Shown here one piece after another: positions 7,707 through 16,085 of a stretch of DNA of 64,000 nt. The stretch is taken from assembly GCF_002291425.1 (NCBI RefSeq), contig NZ_CP014136.1, forward strand, positions 1,178,001-1,242,000. Reading direction: 5' to 3'. Every line of letters starts with the position of its first letter. Position 1 is the stretch's first letter. Position numbers and translations under genes: made by a program. The notes under the pieces are model-generated. The model was given only the letters and a program-made list of their open reading frames with translations. It did no database searches and was not told where the DNA came from. This stretch comes from Gibbsiella quercinecans. GTDB taxonomy: Bacteria; Pseudomonadota; Gammaproteobacteria; Enterobacterales; Enterobacteriaceae.

Positions 7707-8987
7707 ATGAAGAACCATAACAACAATATGGAAAGACAACGTAATAGATCATTATGGATAACAACTGTTCTTGCTGGGATGGCGTCCTATCTGGATGCAG
7801 GACTTATTGTATCAATAGGAATTAGTCTTGCCTTATGGGAATCACATTATAAGGCGAGCGCGTTGGTTATTGGTTCTATTTCTGCAGTCTCTACTGCCTG
7901 TATTGCAGTAGGTGCTTTGGTTGGTGGTCGACTGGCCGATATCTGCGGGAGAACCCGCGTATTCAGTATCACGGTCGCGATGTACTCGATAGGTGTTTAC
8001 TGTATTGTGTTCGCTAATGATTTACATCTATTATTTGTTGGCATTATTATCAGTGGTGTTGCGGCAGGGGCTGATTTACCAACATCGTTATCAATTATAT
8101 CCGAACGAGCGCCTAAGGGTAAGCAAGGGAAGCTAATCGCGTTTACTCAGGTCATGTGGAGTGTCGGCATTCTGGGGGTGACTGCAATTGGTTTCGCCGT
8201 CTCAGCCATGGGGATAAATGGATTAAAATTGTTGTGGGCGCACCTTGCCGTATTGGGAACAATAACCTGGTTGCTGCGCTGTTTCTATAAACCCATTCGA
8301 GATCTTGAGCAGCAATTGCCGGTGGAAAGTGATGAATATAATGGAACCAAGTTAGGTTATAAGGCTATTTTTTCTACGGGGCTATTGCTACCGCTCGTTT
8401 TAATCGGTGGATATTATATCTTTGAAAATATAACAGCGAATACTACCGGGCAATTCAAATTTTATCTCCTCACCACAGTCAGCGGCGCCAGCCAGGAAAT
8501 GGCTACTGGCATCTCTTTTCCAACGATTGTCATTGGATTGATCTGTGCAATCATATTTAGCCGCATTGCAGATACGCCCTGGCGTAACCGCCTTTACTTT
8601 ATAGGATTGGCCGGGCAATTGATTGCTATTTCTGTTATGGCCTATAACGGTGCGCAGGATGCCACAACGATGTTCATTTGCCTGTTTATTTATAGTGTAA
8701 GCGTGCCATTTTCTGGTGAAGCCATTTATAAAGTCTGGATTCAGGAGCGATTCCCGGTAAATATTCGGGCCACGGTACAGGGAATGACGTATGCAGTTTC
8801 ACGCTTCATTGTTGCTCTGGTATCGCTGGCGTCGCCTGCGATTATAAAATATAGCCCTTCATTATTAATGTGGCTACTGATGTCGATTACTTTTATCGGC
8901 GGCGTATTCGCCTTTCTGATTATCACGGGCTTCAAAGGGGTTGTATCCCGGGAAAAAACAGAAAATACCGAGCTGGTTTTAAAGTAA
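7707..8987 (+). CDS. MFS sugar-porter-like transporter
   Basis: 426 aa, twelve predicted membrane segments. The motif between helices 2 and 3, GRLADICGRTRVF, is the MFS motif A (G-x3-D-x2-GR-x-R). IQERFPVNIRATVQG after helix 10 resembles the sugar-porter signature. It is predicted to carry the substrate of the cluster, plausibly a rhamnosyl glycoside because the rhamnosidase has no signal peptide. The open frame begins with a TTG at 7686; I choose the ATG at 7707, preceded by GGTGA. The 120 bp upstream contains the ERIC remnant, so it may depend on read-through or a weak local promoter. Confidence 0.85.
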   Translation: MKNHNNNMERQRNRSLWITTVLAGMASYLDAGLIVSIGISLALWESHYKASALVIGSISAVSTACIAVGALVGGRLADICGRTRVFSITVAMYSIGVYCIVFANDLHLLFVGIIISGVAAGADLPTSLSIISERAPKGKQGKLIAFTQVMWSVGILGVTAIGFAVSAMGINGLKLLWAHLAVLGTITWLLRCFYKPIRDLEQQLPVESDEYNGTKLGYKAIFSTGLLLPLVLIGGYYIFENITANTTGQFKFYLLTTVSGASQEMATGISFPTIVIGLICAIIFSRIADTPWRNRLYFIGLAGQLIAISVMAYNGAQDATTMFICLFIYSVSVPFSGEAIYKVWIQERFPVNIRATVQGMTYAVSRFIVALVSLASPAIIKYSPSLLMWLLMSITFIGGVFAFLIITGFKGVVSREKTENTELVLK

Positions 8988-9034
8988 TAAAATCAGATTG
9001 AAATTACGGGTTCAATATCATTCAGGAAGTGATT

Positions 9035-11665
9035 ATGTTATCAGTTCAACTTACCGCCCCCGTTTTCGAGCACCATGCCCGGTTATTGGGCATCGATGAA
9101 CCTTGCCCGCGTATATCTTGGCAGGTTCATTGCGAACATGAGTTATGCCCAAGCAGTTATGAAATCATGATAACACGCGATGGCGAAACCGTAATTTATG
9201 GCCCCTTCTTATGGAGAGATCCCGTTCTTGTTCCATGGCCGGCTAAACCACTGGCGCCCCGTGAAAGCGCAACCGTAGCAGTCCGAATCAAAGATGCGGG
9301 CGGGCTCTCTTCTGCATGGAGCCCTGATAGCTATGTTGAACGAGGACTTTCCCCTGCAGACTGGAAAGCACTTCCTGTCGGGCCGGGTTGGCAGGAAATA
9401 CCGGGAAGTGACAGACATCCCCCCATTATTCGTCATCGGTTTTTTCTCGATAAAGCTGCCGTTAAAGGCAGGCTTTACGTTAGTGCCCATGGGCTTTTTG
9501 AAACCACGATCAATGGTAAACGCACCGACAATTTTGCCCTCCTTCCGGGCTGGAGTAGCTACCATCATAGGCTTCGTTACATCACACTGGACGTAACATC
9601 ATTACTGGTTCGTGGTGAAAACGTTATCTCGGCACTGATGGGCGATGGCTGGTACCGGGGGCGTATAGGATGCAGGGGGGGATTACGCGATGCATGGGGA
9701 CAAGATATTGCATTGATCGCGCAACTGGAGATTGAGTTCCAGGACGGAACAAAAACGACAATAGCGTCCGATTCCCAATGGCGTTCCATTCCCGGGCCGG
9801 TATTATTCAGCGGGCTCTATGAAGGCGAAATTTACGACGGGCGGCTTGAACCTAAAGGCTGGGCAGAGGCCGAATTTGACGACAGCCAATGGTACCCCGT
9901 ATCTACTGGCAGGCAAGATTACCAAACCCTCAAAGCACCCGATGGCCCACTCGTGGTCTGTACGGAACAACTGCAACCCGTCGATAGTTGGGCCGTTGGA
10001 AAGGGGAAATGGATTTTTGATTTTGGGCAAAACCTGGTTGGTCGCGTTCGTTTACGGGCCAATGGTCAATATGGTGAAATCATCAAACTACGCCATGCTG
10101 AAGTTATTCAAGATAATGCCCTTTATACCCGGACATTGCGTACCGCCACCGCGGCTGATGCCTATATTTTTGCTAACCAAGCCAGTATTGACTGGGAGCC
10201 TCGTTTCACTTTTCATGGATTCCGCTATCTGGAAATAGAAGCCCCCGAAGCTATTATCAATACCATTAACGTTACCGCCTGTATTTACCATTCCGATCTA
10301 CGGAGAACAGGCTGGTTTTCATGTTCAGATGACAGGTTGAATAAACTTAGTGACAATATCATCTGGTCAATGCGTGGTAACTTCCTGGATATTCCGACGG
10401 ACTGCCCACAACGAGATGAACGGCTGGGCTGGACAGGAGATATCCAAATTTTTATGCCAACAGCACAATTTCTTTATGATTGTTCGGGAATGATGCGTGG
10501 TTGGCTAAAAGATCTGGCCTGCGACCAACACGCTTCGGGGGTGGTTCCCTGGTATATTCCGGCTATACCTGATTATGAGCCGTGGACATGGAACAGTCAG
10601 CATGCCACGGCAGCATGGGGGGATGCAGCAGTGCTGACCCCTTGGGATCTGTACTGGAGCACGGCTGACGAAAAGATACTCGCCGATCAATACCAAAGTG
10701 CGAAGGCATGGGTAAATCTCGAGCGGACGCGTGCCGGAGAATCGTTAATTTGGGTTCAGGGCTTTCAGTTTGGCGATTGGCTGGATCCAGCGGCTCCGCC
10801 TGAAGATCCTTCTGCGGCGATGACGGATAAGGGGCTGGTCGCGACAGCCTATTTTGCCTGGTCAGCTTACCATTTATCAAAAATGGCCAGCGTGCTGAAT
10901 AAGACCGAAGACAACCGGGCCTTCTGGCGTTTGTTTGAGGATATCCGCGCGGCTTTCGTCCAGCGTTACGTCAGCCATTCAGGGAGGGTTGAACGGGAAA
11001 GCCAGACCGCCTATGCGTTAATTATATGCTTTGGTTTATATCTGACAGATAGCCAACGTGAGATGGCGGGCCAGCGTTTATGCGCCCTGGTGAAGCAATC
11101 AGGTTACCATATCGCCACCGGATTTGTCGGCACGCCACTGATCTCAAAAGCGTTGTGTCTCACTGGTTATTCCCAGACAGCTTTCCGCCAGCTTACAGAA
11201 GAAACCTGTCCATCCTGGCTTTATCCCGTCATGCAGGGAGCCACAACAATATGGGAGCGATGGGATAGTTTATTGCCGAATGGCAAGGTCAATAGCGGCC
11301 AAATGACCTCATTCAATCATTATGCTCTCGGCGCCGTGGGCAATTGGCTGTATCAGTATCTGGCTGGAATAGTGCCTGCAACGCCAGGATATAAACAGAT
11401 CCTATTCCAGCCGCACTGTTTTGCAGAAGTAGATTGGGCAAAGGCGCGTTATCTCTCTCCGTTTGGCGAAGTATCCATTTACTGGCTACGTGATGAGGAG
11501 GCGATCTCGATCCGGCTTCATATCCCTTTTGGCTGTAGCGGAAAACTGGTGCTTGATGACATAACCATCCCGCTAAACACGCATGGTGATTATCATTATC
11601 TGTGGAAATTAGAGGGGGATGGTAATGGAAAGCGCTCTGTGATTCTCATCGAGGAGGAAAGATAA
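9035..11665 (+). CDS. Cytoplasmic alpha-L-rhamnosidase, GH78
   Basis: 876 aa, without a signal peptide. Order: N-terminal beta domains (about 1-400, including the Bac_rhamnosid_N-type stretch around GLFETTINGKR and GDGWYRGRIG), the (alpha/alpha)6 catalytic barrel, and a C-terminal beta domain. The catalytic signature DCPQRDERLGWTGD spans 456-469 (D456, D461, E462 and D469 are the conserved acids, E462 the expected general acid). The general base is expected at E741 in TTIWERWDS. It releases L-rhamnose from glycosides; acting inside the cell, it needs the adjacent MFS importer. The frame opens with GTG at 9029, but AGGAA at 9024-9028 fits the ATG at 9035. It ends one base before the next ATG. 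Confidence 0.92.
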   Translation: MLSVQLTAPVFEHHARLLGIDEPCPRISWQVHCEHELCPSSYEIMITRDGETVIYGPFLWRDPVLVPWPAKPLAPRESATVAVRIKDAGGLSSAWSPDSYVERGLSPADWKALPVGPGWQEIPGSDRHPPIIRHRFFLDKAAVKGRLYVSAHGLFETTINGKRTDNFALLPGWSSYHHRLRYITLDVTSLLVRGENVISALMGDGWYRGRIGCRGGLRDAWGQDIALIAQLEIEFQDGTKTTIASDSQWRSIPGPVLFSGLYEGEIYDGRLEPKGWAEAEFDDSQWYPVSTGRQDYQTLKAPDGPLVVCTEQLQPVDSWAVGKGKWIFDFGQNLVGRVRLRANGQYGEIIKLRHAEVIQDNALYTRTLRTATAADAYIFANQASIDWEPRFTFHGFRYLEIEAPEAIINTINVTACIYHSDLRRTGWFSCSDDRLNKLSDNIIWSMRGNFLDIPTDCPQRDERLGWTGDIQIFMPTAQFLYDCSGMMRGWLKDLACDQHASGVVPWYIPAIPDYEPWTWNSQHATAAWGDAAVLTPWDLYWSTADEKILADQYQSAKAWVNLERTRAGESLIWVQGFQFGDWLDPAAPPEDPSAAMTDKGLVATAYFAWSAYHLSKMASVLNKTEDNRAFWRLFEDIRAAFVQRYVSHSGRVERESQTAYALIICFGLYLTDSQREMAGQRLCALVKQSGYHIATGFVGTPLISKALCLTGYSQTAFRQLTEETCPSWLYPVMQGATTIWERWDSLLPNGKVNSGQMTSFNHYALGAVGNWLYQYLAGIVPATPGYKQILFQPHCFAEVDWAKARYLSPFGEVSIYWLRDEEAISIRLHIPFGCSGKLVLDDITIPLNTHGDYHYLWKLEGDGNGKRSVILIEEER

Positions 11666-11666
11666 T

Positions 11667-11999
11667 ATGTTAATTCCACTACATCCCGTCGAATGTATGA
11701 CCAATTCAGGCACCGTGGCAAAAATCATCAGCATTGATAATACTCATGCTGTATGTTTACTCGGGGAGTATATGAGTATCGACGGCACTGTTCATGCCGA
11801 ATCTTGGGATCTTAATGGAAATCCAGCCAGCGGCTTATCAGAACGGCAGATAGATATATCCACACGCAATATTCAGCTCTTTATTACCGATGTTTTTTAT
11901 AAGTTAGCGCCCATTGCTAAACAAGCCTATGGCCAGCAATGGGAGGAGAATCTTCAGTCTCAACAATATTTCCATTTCTGGGAAAAGTTATCTAAATGA
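11667..11999 (+). CDS. Small protein of unknown function coupled to the rhamnosidase
   Basis: 110 aa, soluble, slightly acidic, no signal peptide or motif that I recognise. GAGGAGGAAAG, lying inside the last codons of the GH78 gene, is an excellent ribosome site for the ATG at 11667, one base after the GH78 stop, so the two are almost certainly translationally coupled. This makes a real gene likely despite its small size. Possible roles (enzyme, mutarotase-like, accessory) cannot be told from sequence. Confidence 0.7.
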   Translation: MLIPLHPVECMTNSGTVAKIISIDNTHAVCLLGEYMSIDGTVHAESWDLNGNPASGLSERQIDISTRNIQLFITDVFYKLAPIAKQAYGQQWEENLQSQQYFHFWEKLSK

Positions 12000-12559
12000 T
12001 GGGGCTCTTTGGCTTTTCGTCTGGCTTTAGATAGCCATTATACGATTAACAGCGTATCAGCCAGAGATCTGTGGCTTCACTGTAATGGCTTTAGCGATAA
12101 AAATCCGGCAGGCACCGCACATGAACAGTTTCAGGAGGAAGCACTGGCTGGCCCATCAGCAGAGAAGAAACCAGGGATACCAACTCCCTTGATACTTACC
12201 GCCGCCGGTACACCGCTATAGACGAAGTGGTCAGGAATATACGGCCAACGCCGGTATGGTAACAAAGAGCCCGTTTCATCGTCATATGCGCCATTGAGAG
12301 CGTCCAGAGCCGTTTTTCTATAGCCCTGTGATACCCTCTTGAGTGGCGTACGAGCGTTAGATCTGCCATTACAGCAGCAGGTGCGTCATCGGGAAACGGC
12401 TAGCCTTATCACTGTTGATAGGGATGTGGTTTTCTTACTTCTCCGGGCCTATAGGGCACCCCAGGAAGGTTTGTTGGCAGGTCGTGCAGGATAACTCGCT
12501 TTGCTCGCCCTTCGGGCCGTCGCCTCACGAGGTTCGAATCATTAAGTTCGGTGCATAGC
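12000..12559. other. Non-coding or decayed stretch between rhamnoside cluster and tRNA operon
   Basis: No convincing gene in either strand. Short open frames lack ribosome sites and recognisable similarity. Near its right end is a 13-bp copy of the tRNA-Lys 3' end (12480-12492), followed by a GC-rich palindromic stretch. It reads like residual DNA at a recombination junction. Confidence 0.5.
12476..12492 (-). repeat. tRNA-Lys 3'-end-like scar
   Basis: GGTCGTGCAGGAT at 12480-12492 is identical to the end of the tRNA-Lys genes. Read on the minus strand it gives ATCCTGCACGACC followed by TGCCA in place of CACCA. No rest of a tRNA lies upstream of it. It could be a deleted tRNA copy or an old attachment site. 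Confidence 0.5.
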
Positions 12560-12586
12560 AAAAAAGCGCCTTTAGGGCGCTTTTTT
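12560..12586 (-). terminator. Terminator of the tRNA operon
   Basis: An 11-bp stem AAAAAAGCGCC (12560-12570) with GGCGCTTTTTT (12576-12586) and a 5-nt loop, immediately beyond the last tRNA-Lys on the minus strand. Confidence 0.85.
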
Positions 12587-12590
12587 ACAT

Positions 12591-12666
12591 TGGTGGGTCG
12601 TGCAGGATTCGAACCTGCGACCAATTGATTAAAAGTCAACTGCTCTACCAACTGAGCTAACGACCC
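12591..12666 (-). tRNA. tRNA-Lys (UUU)
   Basis: 76 nt with encoded CCA. It has a GGGTCGT acceptor arm, D-loop AGCTCAGTTGGTAGAGC, anticodon TTT in GACTTTTAATC, and T-arm GCAGGTTCGAATCCTGC. One of four identical Lys copies in this cluster. Confidence 0.98.
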
Positions 12667-12729
12667 ATTGATATGGTTTACTGCTGAACGGTGAATACAG
12701 AATGGAGAACTGTATTATCAAAAACCAGA

Positions 12730-12805
12730 TGGTGGGTCGTGCAGGATTCGAACCTGCGACCAATTGATTAAAAGTCAACTGCTCTACCAACTGAGCTAAC
12801 GACCC
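12730..12805 (-). tRNA. tRNA-Lys (UUU)
   Basis: Identical in its 76 nt to the copy at 12591-12666. The spacer between the two (TGATATGG/TGATGTGG, then TTTACTGC) is itself partly repeated, showing tandem duplication of the tRNA-plus-spacer unit. Confidence 0.98.
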
Positions 12806-12869
12806 ACTGATGTGGTTTACTGCCGAACGATGAATACAGAACGGAGGGCTGTATTATCAAAACACTAAA

Positions 12870-12945
12870 TGGTGGGTCGTGCAGGATTCGAACCTGCGAC
12901 CAATTGATTAAAAGTCAACTGCTCTACCAACTGAGCTAACGACCC
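12870..12945 (-). tRNA. tRNA-Lys (UUU)
   Basis: Third identical 76-nt copy with encoded CCA. It is separated from the tRNA-Val by only 7 bp. Confidence 0.98.
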
Positions 12946-12952
12946 ATAACAG

Positions 12953-13028
12953 TGGTGGGTGATGACGGGCTCGAACCGCCGACCCCCTCCGTGTAAAGGA
13001 GATGCTCTACCAACTGAGCTAATCACCC
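12953..13028 (-). tRNA. tRNA-Val (UAC)
   Basis: 76 nt. GGGTGAT acceptor arm, anticodon TAC within CTTTACACG, T-arm GGCGGTTCGAGCCCGTC, encoded CCA. In E. coli the same cluster mixes lys and val tRNAs. Confidence 0.98.
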
Positions 13029-13060
13029 ACTAAATATGGTTACTGCTATTACCAGGAAAT

Positions 13061-13136
13061 TGGTGGGTCGTGCAGGATTCGAACCTGCGACCAATTGATT
13101 AAAAGTCAACTGCTCTACCAACTGAGCTAACGACCC
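13061..13136 (-). tRNA. tRNA-Lys (UUU)
   Basis: Promoter-proximal copy, identical to the other three Lys genes. First gene of the tRNA transcript. Confidence 0.98.
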
Positions 13137-13187
13137 AATTTCCCTGCTGCTTTAACATCTTGCAAGATGTCTTGGCAACGGCGGCAT

Positions 13188-13215
13188 ATATTACTAATTT
13201 ATCTTGGCAGCGCAA
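13188..13215 (-). promoter_or_regulatory. Promoter of the tRNA operon
   Basis: On the minus strand: TTGCGC, a 16-bp spacer, TAATAT, then a GC-rich discriminator (GCCGCCG). This is the arrangement expected for a stringently controlled stable-RNA promoter. It lies about 50 bp before the first tRNA. Confidence 0.65.
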
Positions 13216-13261
13216 CCTAAATTTCATTAACACCGGTTCAACTGCTTGTTCTTCACACGAA

Positions 13262-13302
13262 TGAGCCCAGAAATCGGCCAAAAAGGCCAATATCCGGGCT
13301 CA
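13262..13302. terminator. Hairpin downstream of cpoB
   Basis: TGAGCCC pairs with GGGCTCA, with an inner GGCC-GGCC stem and A5 loop. The T-rich tail is on the plus strand, not on the side of cpoB transcription. It may therefore stabilise or only weakly end the tol-pal transcript. Confidence 0.4.
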
Positions 13303-13313
13303 TTTTTACTGAT

Positions 13314-14090
13314 TTAACTGGCGATGCGTTTTTTTGCCTGTTTGGCCGCATCGCTGGTTGGATACTGTTTTACCACCTGTTGGAAAACGGCCCTGGCCTT
13401 ATCGGCCTGCCCTTTTTCCTGCATGATAATCCCAACTTTATACATGGCATCTGGCGCTTTCGGTGATTTGGCGTAGTTCTTCACCACCACAGCAAAATAG
13501 TAGGCCGCATCGTCTTTTTTACCCTTGTTGTAAAACAACTGCCCCAGCCAATAGTTGGCGTTGGGCTGGTAGGTAGACTGCGGATACTGTTTTACGAAGG
13601 ACTGAAAGGCCGTGATCGCCTGGTCATACTGTTTTTTTTCCAGCGCCAGCGACACAGCGGCGTTGTAATCGCTGTTCGCATCGCCCGTGCTGGCCGGGGC
13701 CTGTGCGCCCGAACTCGCGGAATCCGCATTAGCCGCAGCGGCACCTGCGCCCGCCGAAGCGGCAGGAGCCTGTGCGCCCCCTTGGCTAAGGCTGTCAATT
13801 TGCTGGTAGATCTGCTTCTGGCGTTCAACAACCTGATTCAATTGGTACTGGCTTTCTTGAATCTGCCCGCGCAGGGTATCGATATCACGCTGGTTATCGG
13901 AGGCTTGCTGCTGAAGTTGGTTTAAAAGCTGGCCTTGAGCATTGGTAATACGCTCAAGTGAGGTGACGCGGTCTTCAACCGAGCCGGAGCCGACATTACT
14001 GATTGGCGCTTGGGCAGTAGCGGCCCATGGAGCCGCTACGCCAACCAGTAACGACAGACCCAAAAAATGACGTCTGAAGTTACTGTTCAT
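13314..14090 (-). CDS. cpoB: Cell division coordinator CpoB
   Basis: 258-aa periplasmic protein (formerly YbgF). It has a signal peptide (about 1-27), an N-terminal trimerising coiled coil (about 38-100, rich in Gln and heptads), an Ala/Ser-rich linker, and three TPR-like repeats (about 135-255). It links Tol-Pal function with PBP1B activity during outer-membrane constriction. Last gene of tol-pal, 9 bp after pal. Confidence 0.95.
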   Translation of the reverse strand: MNSNFRRHFLGLSLLVGVAAPWAATAQAPISNVGSGSVEDRVTSLERITNAQGQLLNQLQQQASDNQRDIDTLRGQIQESQYQLNQVVERQKQIYQQIDSLSQGGAQAPAASAGAGAAAANADSASSGAQAPASTGDANSDYNAAVSLALEKKQYDQAITAFQSFVKQYPQSTYQPNANYWLGQLFYNKGKKDDAAYYFAVVVKNYAKSPKAPDAMYKVGIIMQEKGQADKARAVFQQVVKQYPTSDAAKQAKKRIAS

Positions 14091-14099
14091 GCGATTCTC

Positions 14100-14615
14100 T
14101 TAGTAAACCAGAACGGCACGACGGTTTTTAGCATAAGCCGCTTCGTCGTGGCCCAGTACTGCTGGTTTTTCTTTACCGTAAGAAACGATAGAGATCTGAT
14201 CAGCAGAAACGCCTTTACCTTGCAGGTACATTTTCACGGCGTTAGCACGGCGTTCGCCCAGGGCGATGTTGTATTCCGGCGTACCGCGCTCATCCGCGTG
14301 GCCTTCAACGGTCACTTTGTAGGATGGGTTGTTACGCAGGAAAGCCGCGTGCGCATCCAGCATCTGAGAGAACTCAGAAGTGATGTCATACTTGTCCAGG
14401 CCGAAGTAAACAATGTTGTTCTTCTGCAGTTCTTGCATCTGCAGACGAGCTTGTTCTTCGGAAGACAGGTTGCTGCTACCGCTTTCCATACCAGTGCCGG
14501 CGCCAGCGCCCATGCCTGATTGGTCATTGTTAGCGCTTTTGTTAGAACTACAAGCTGCTACAGCCAGAACTGGCAGTGCCAGCAGAAGCCCTTTCAGCAC
14601 TTTGTTCAGTTGCAT
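14100..14615 (-). CDS. pal: Peptidoglycan-associated lipoprotein Pal
   Basis: 171 aa from the ATG at 14615, chosen over the upstream ATG at 14642 because AAGGA precedes it and it begins the lipoprotein signal MQLNKVLKG. The lipobox ends VAAC. The OmpA-like domain (about 65-171) includes [15 protein letters not shown], the peptidoglycan-binding motif, and ERRA. It is anchored in the outer membrane and binds TolB, TolA and peptidoglycan. Confidence 0.96.
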   Translation of the reverse strand: MQLNKVLKGLLLALPVLAVAACSSNKSANNDQSGMGAGAGTGMESGSSNLSSEEQARLQMQELQKNNIVYFGLDKYDITSEFSQMLDAHAAFLRNNPSYKVTVEGHADERGTPEYNIALGERRANAVKMYLQGKGVSADQISIVSYGKEKPAVLGHDEAAYAKNRRAVLVY

Positions 14616-14659
14616 TTCTTTGTTCCTTTTAGAGTTTGCCATACATATTTACACATGCA

Positions 14660-15952
14660 TCACAGATACGGCGACCAGGCAGGAAATTTTACCTGTCCAT
14701 CAGTTGCCGGAAGACGCGCTTTGAAACGCCCGTCGGTCGAAACCAATTGCAGCACAGAGCCCATACCTTGCGTCGAGCTATAGATCACCATGGTGCCGTT
14801 AGGTGCGATACTTGGCGTTTCGTCCAGGAAGGTATCCGTTAAAACTTGAACGGCGCCCGAACCCAGATCCTGTTTGGCGATATGCTGAACCCCATTGTTG
14901 GAGCTCACCATCACCAGGAATTTACCGTCGGCGCTAACTTCAGAGTCCTGATTCTGAGAACCTTCCCAGGTCAGGCGCTGTGGAGCACCGCCATTTGCAC
15001 TAATTTTATAAATCTGCGGACGCCCGCCCTGATCGGAAGTGTATGCCAGCGACTGGCTATCCGGGAACCAGGTTGGCTCCGTATTGTTGCTGCGGCCATC
15101 GGTCACCTGAGTAATTTGCCCGGAACCCAGGTTCATTACGTACAGATTCAGGCTACCGGATTTAGACAGCGCAAAGGCCAGGCGGCTACCGTCCGGCGAG
15201 AACGCCGGCGCACCGTTGTGGCGCGGGAACGAGGCAATCTGGCGAACCGCACTGCTGGACAGCGTCTGGACAACCAACGCTGAACGGCCGCTTTCAAAGG
15301 TCACATAGGCCAGCTTGCTGCCGTCTGGCGACCAGGCTGGCGACATCAGCGGTTCCGGCGAACGGTGCACCACAAACTGGTTGAAGCCGTCGTAATCCGC
15401 TACGCGCAGTTCATACGGGAACTTGCCGCCGTTGGTTTGAACCACATAGGCGATGCGGGTGCGGAATGCGCCCTTGATGCCTGTCAGTTTCTCAAACACT
15501 TCATCGCTGGCGGTATGCGCAGCATAACGCAACCATTGCTTGGTTACCTTATACTGATTTTGCGCCAATACCGTGCCCGGCGCGCCAGAAGTGTCGACCA
15601 GTTGGTAAGACACCAGATAGCTGCCGTCAGCACCAGGCTGGATCTGCCCGACAACCACAGCGTCAATCCCCAACGCCGTCCAGGCCGCAGGGGTCACTTC
15701 AGACGCCGTGGACGGTTGCTGCGGCATGCGCGCGGCGTCAATCGGGTTGAATTTGCCACTGTTGCGCAGATCGGCACCCACAATTTTGCCGATATCTTCC
15801 GGCGGCGTACCTGGGCCCGCCCATTTAAACGGCACCACGCCAATCGGGCGAGCGGAGTCGACCCCTTGGGTGATTTCAATGCGAACTTCCGCGTGCAGCA
15901 CGGAGGCCCACAGTATTAAAAAACCTAGCGCTACTCGAAATGCCTGCTTCAT
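14660..15952 (-). CDS. tolB: Tol-Pal system protein TolB
   Basis: 430 aa from the ATG at 15952, with GGGAGATGAG ahead of it. An upstream in-frame ATG (16018) would spoil the signal peptide. Signal peptide about 1-22 (ending LHAE), N-terminal alpha/beta domain to about 170, then a six-bladed beta-propeller with repeated PxWSPDGSxLAY/F motifs. Periplasmic partner of Pal. Confidence 0.96.
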   Translation of the reverse strand: MKQAFRVALGFLILWASVLHAEVRIEITQGVDSARPIGVVPFKWAGPGTPPEDIGKIVGADLRNSGKFNPIDAARMPQQPSTASEVTPAAWTALGIDAVVVGQIQPGADGSYLVSYQLVDTSGAPGTVLAQNQYKVTKQWLRYAAHTASDEVFEKLTGIKGAFRTRIAYVVQTNGGKFPYELRVADYDGFNQFVVHRSPEPLMSPAWSPDGSKLAYVTFESGRSALVVQTLSSSAVRQIASFPRHNGAPAFSPDGSRLAFALSKSGSLNLYVMNLGSGQITQVTDGRSNNTEPTWFPDSQSLAYTSDQGGRPQIYKISANGGAPQRLTWEGSQNQDSEVSADGKFLVMVSSNNGVQHIAKQDLGSGAVQVLTDTFLDETPSIAPNGTMVIYSSTQGMGSVLQLVSTDGRFKARLPATDGQVKFPAWSPYL

Positions 15953-16085
15953 CTCATCTCCCTTATCCAGACAGGATTGCCTGCGATAAATTAGCAGAAT
16001 TTTAACAAACCAACACACACAACACTACATAATCCCTGTTGGTTACCTTAGTACATCCCTGCGGTATTACTCAGTTAATCAACCG

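Noticed and set aside
12009-12221. 70-codon frame after the rhamnoside cluster
   Set aside because: TTG start without a ribosome site, no recognisable family; treated as decayed or random.
12409-12651. Open frame ending in the tRNA-Lys gene, and similar frames across tRNAs
   Set aside because: Typical false protein call translating a tRNA gene and its flank.
12591-13136. Repeated units resembling a CRISPR or tandem repeat array
   Set aside because: The repeats are four identical tRNA-Lys genes and one tRNA-Val with spacers.
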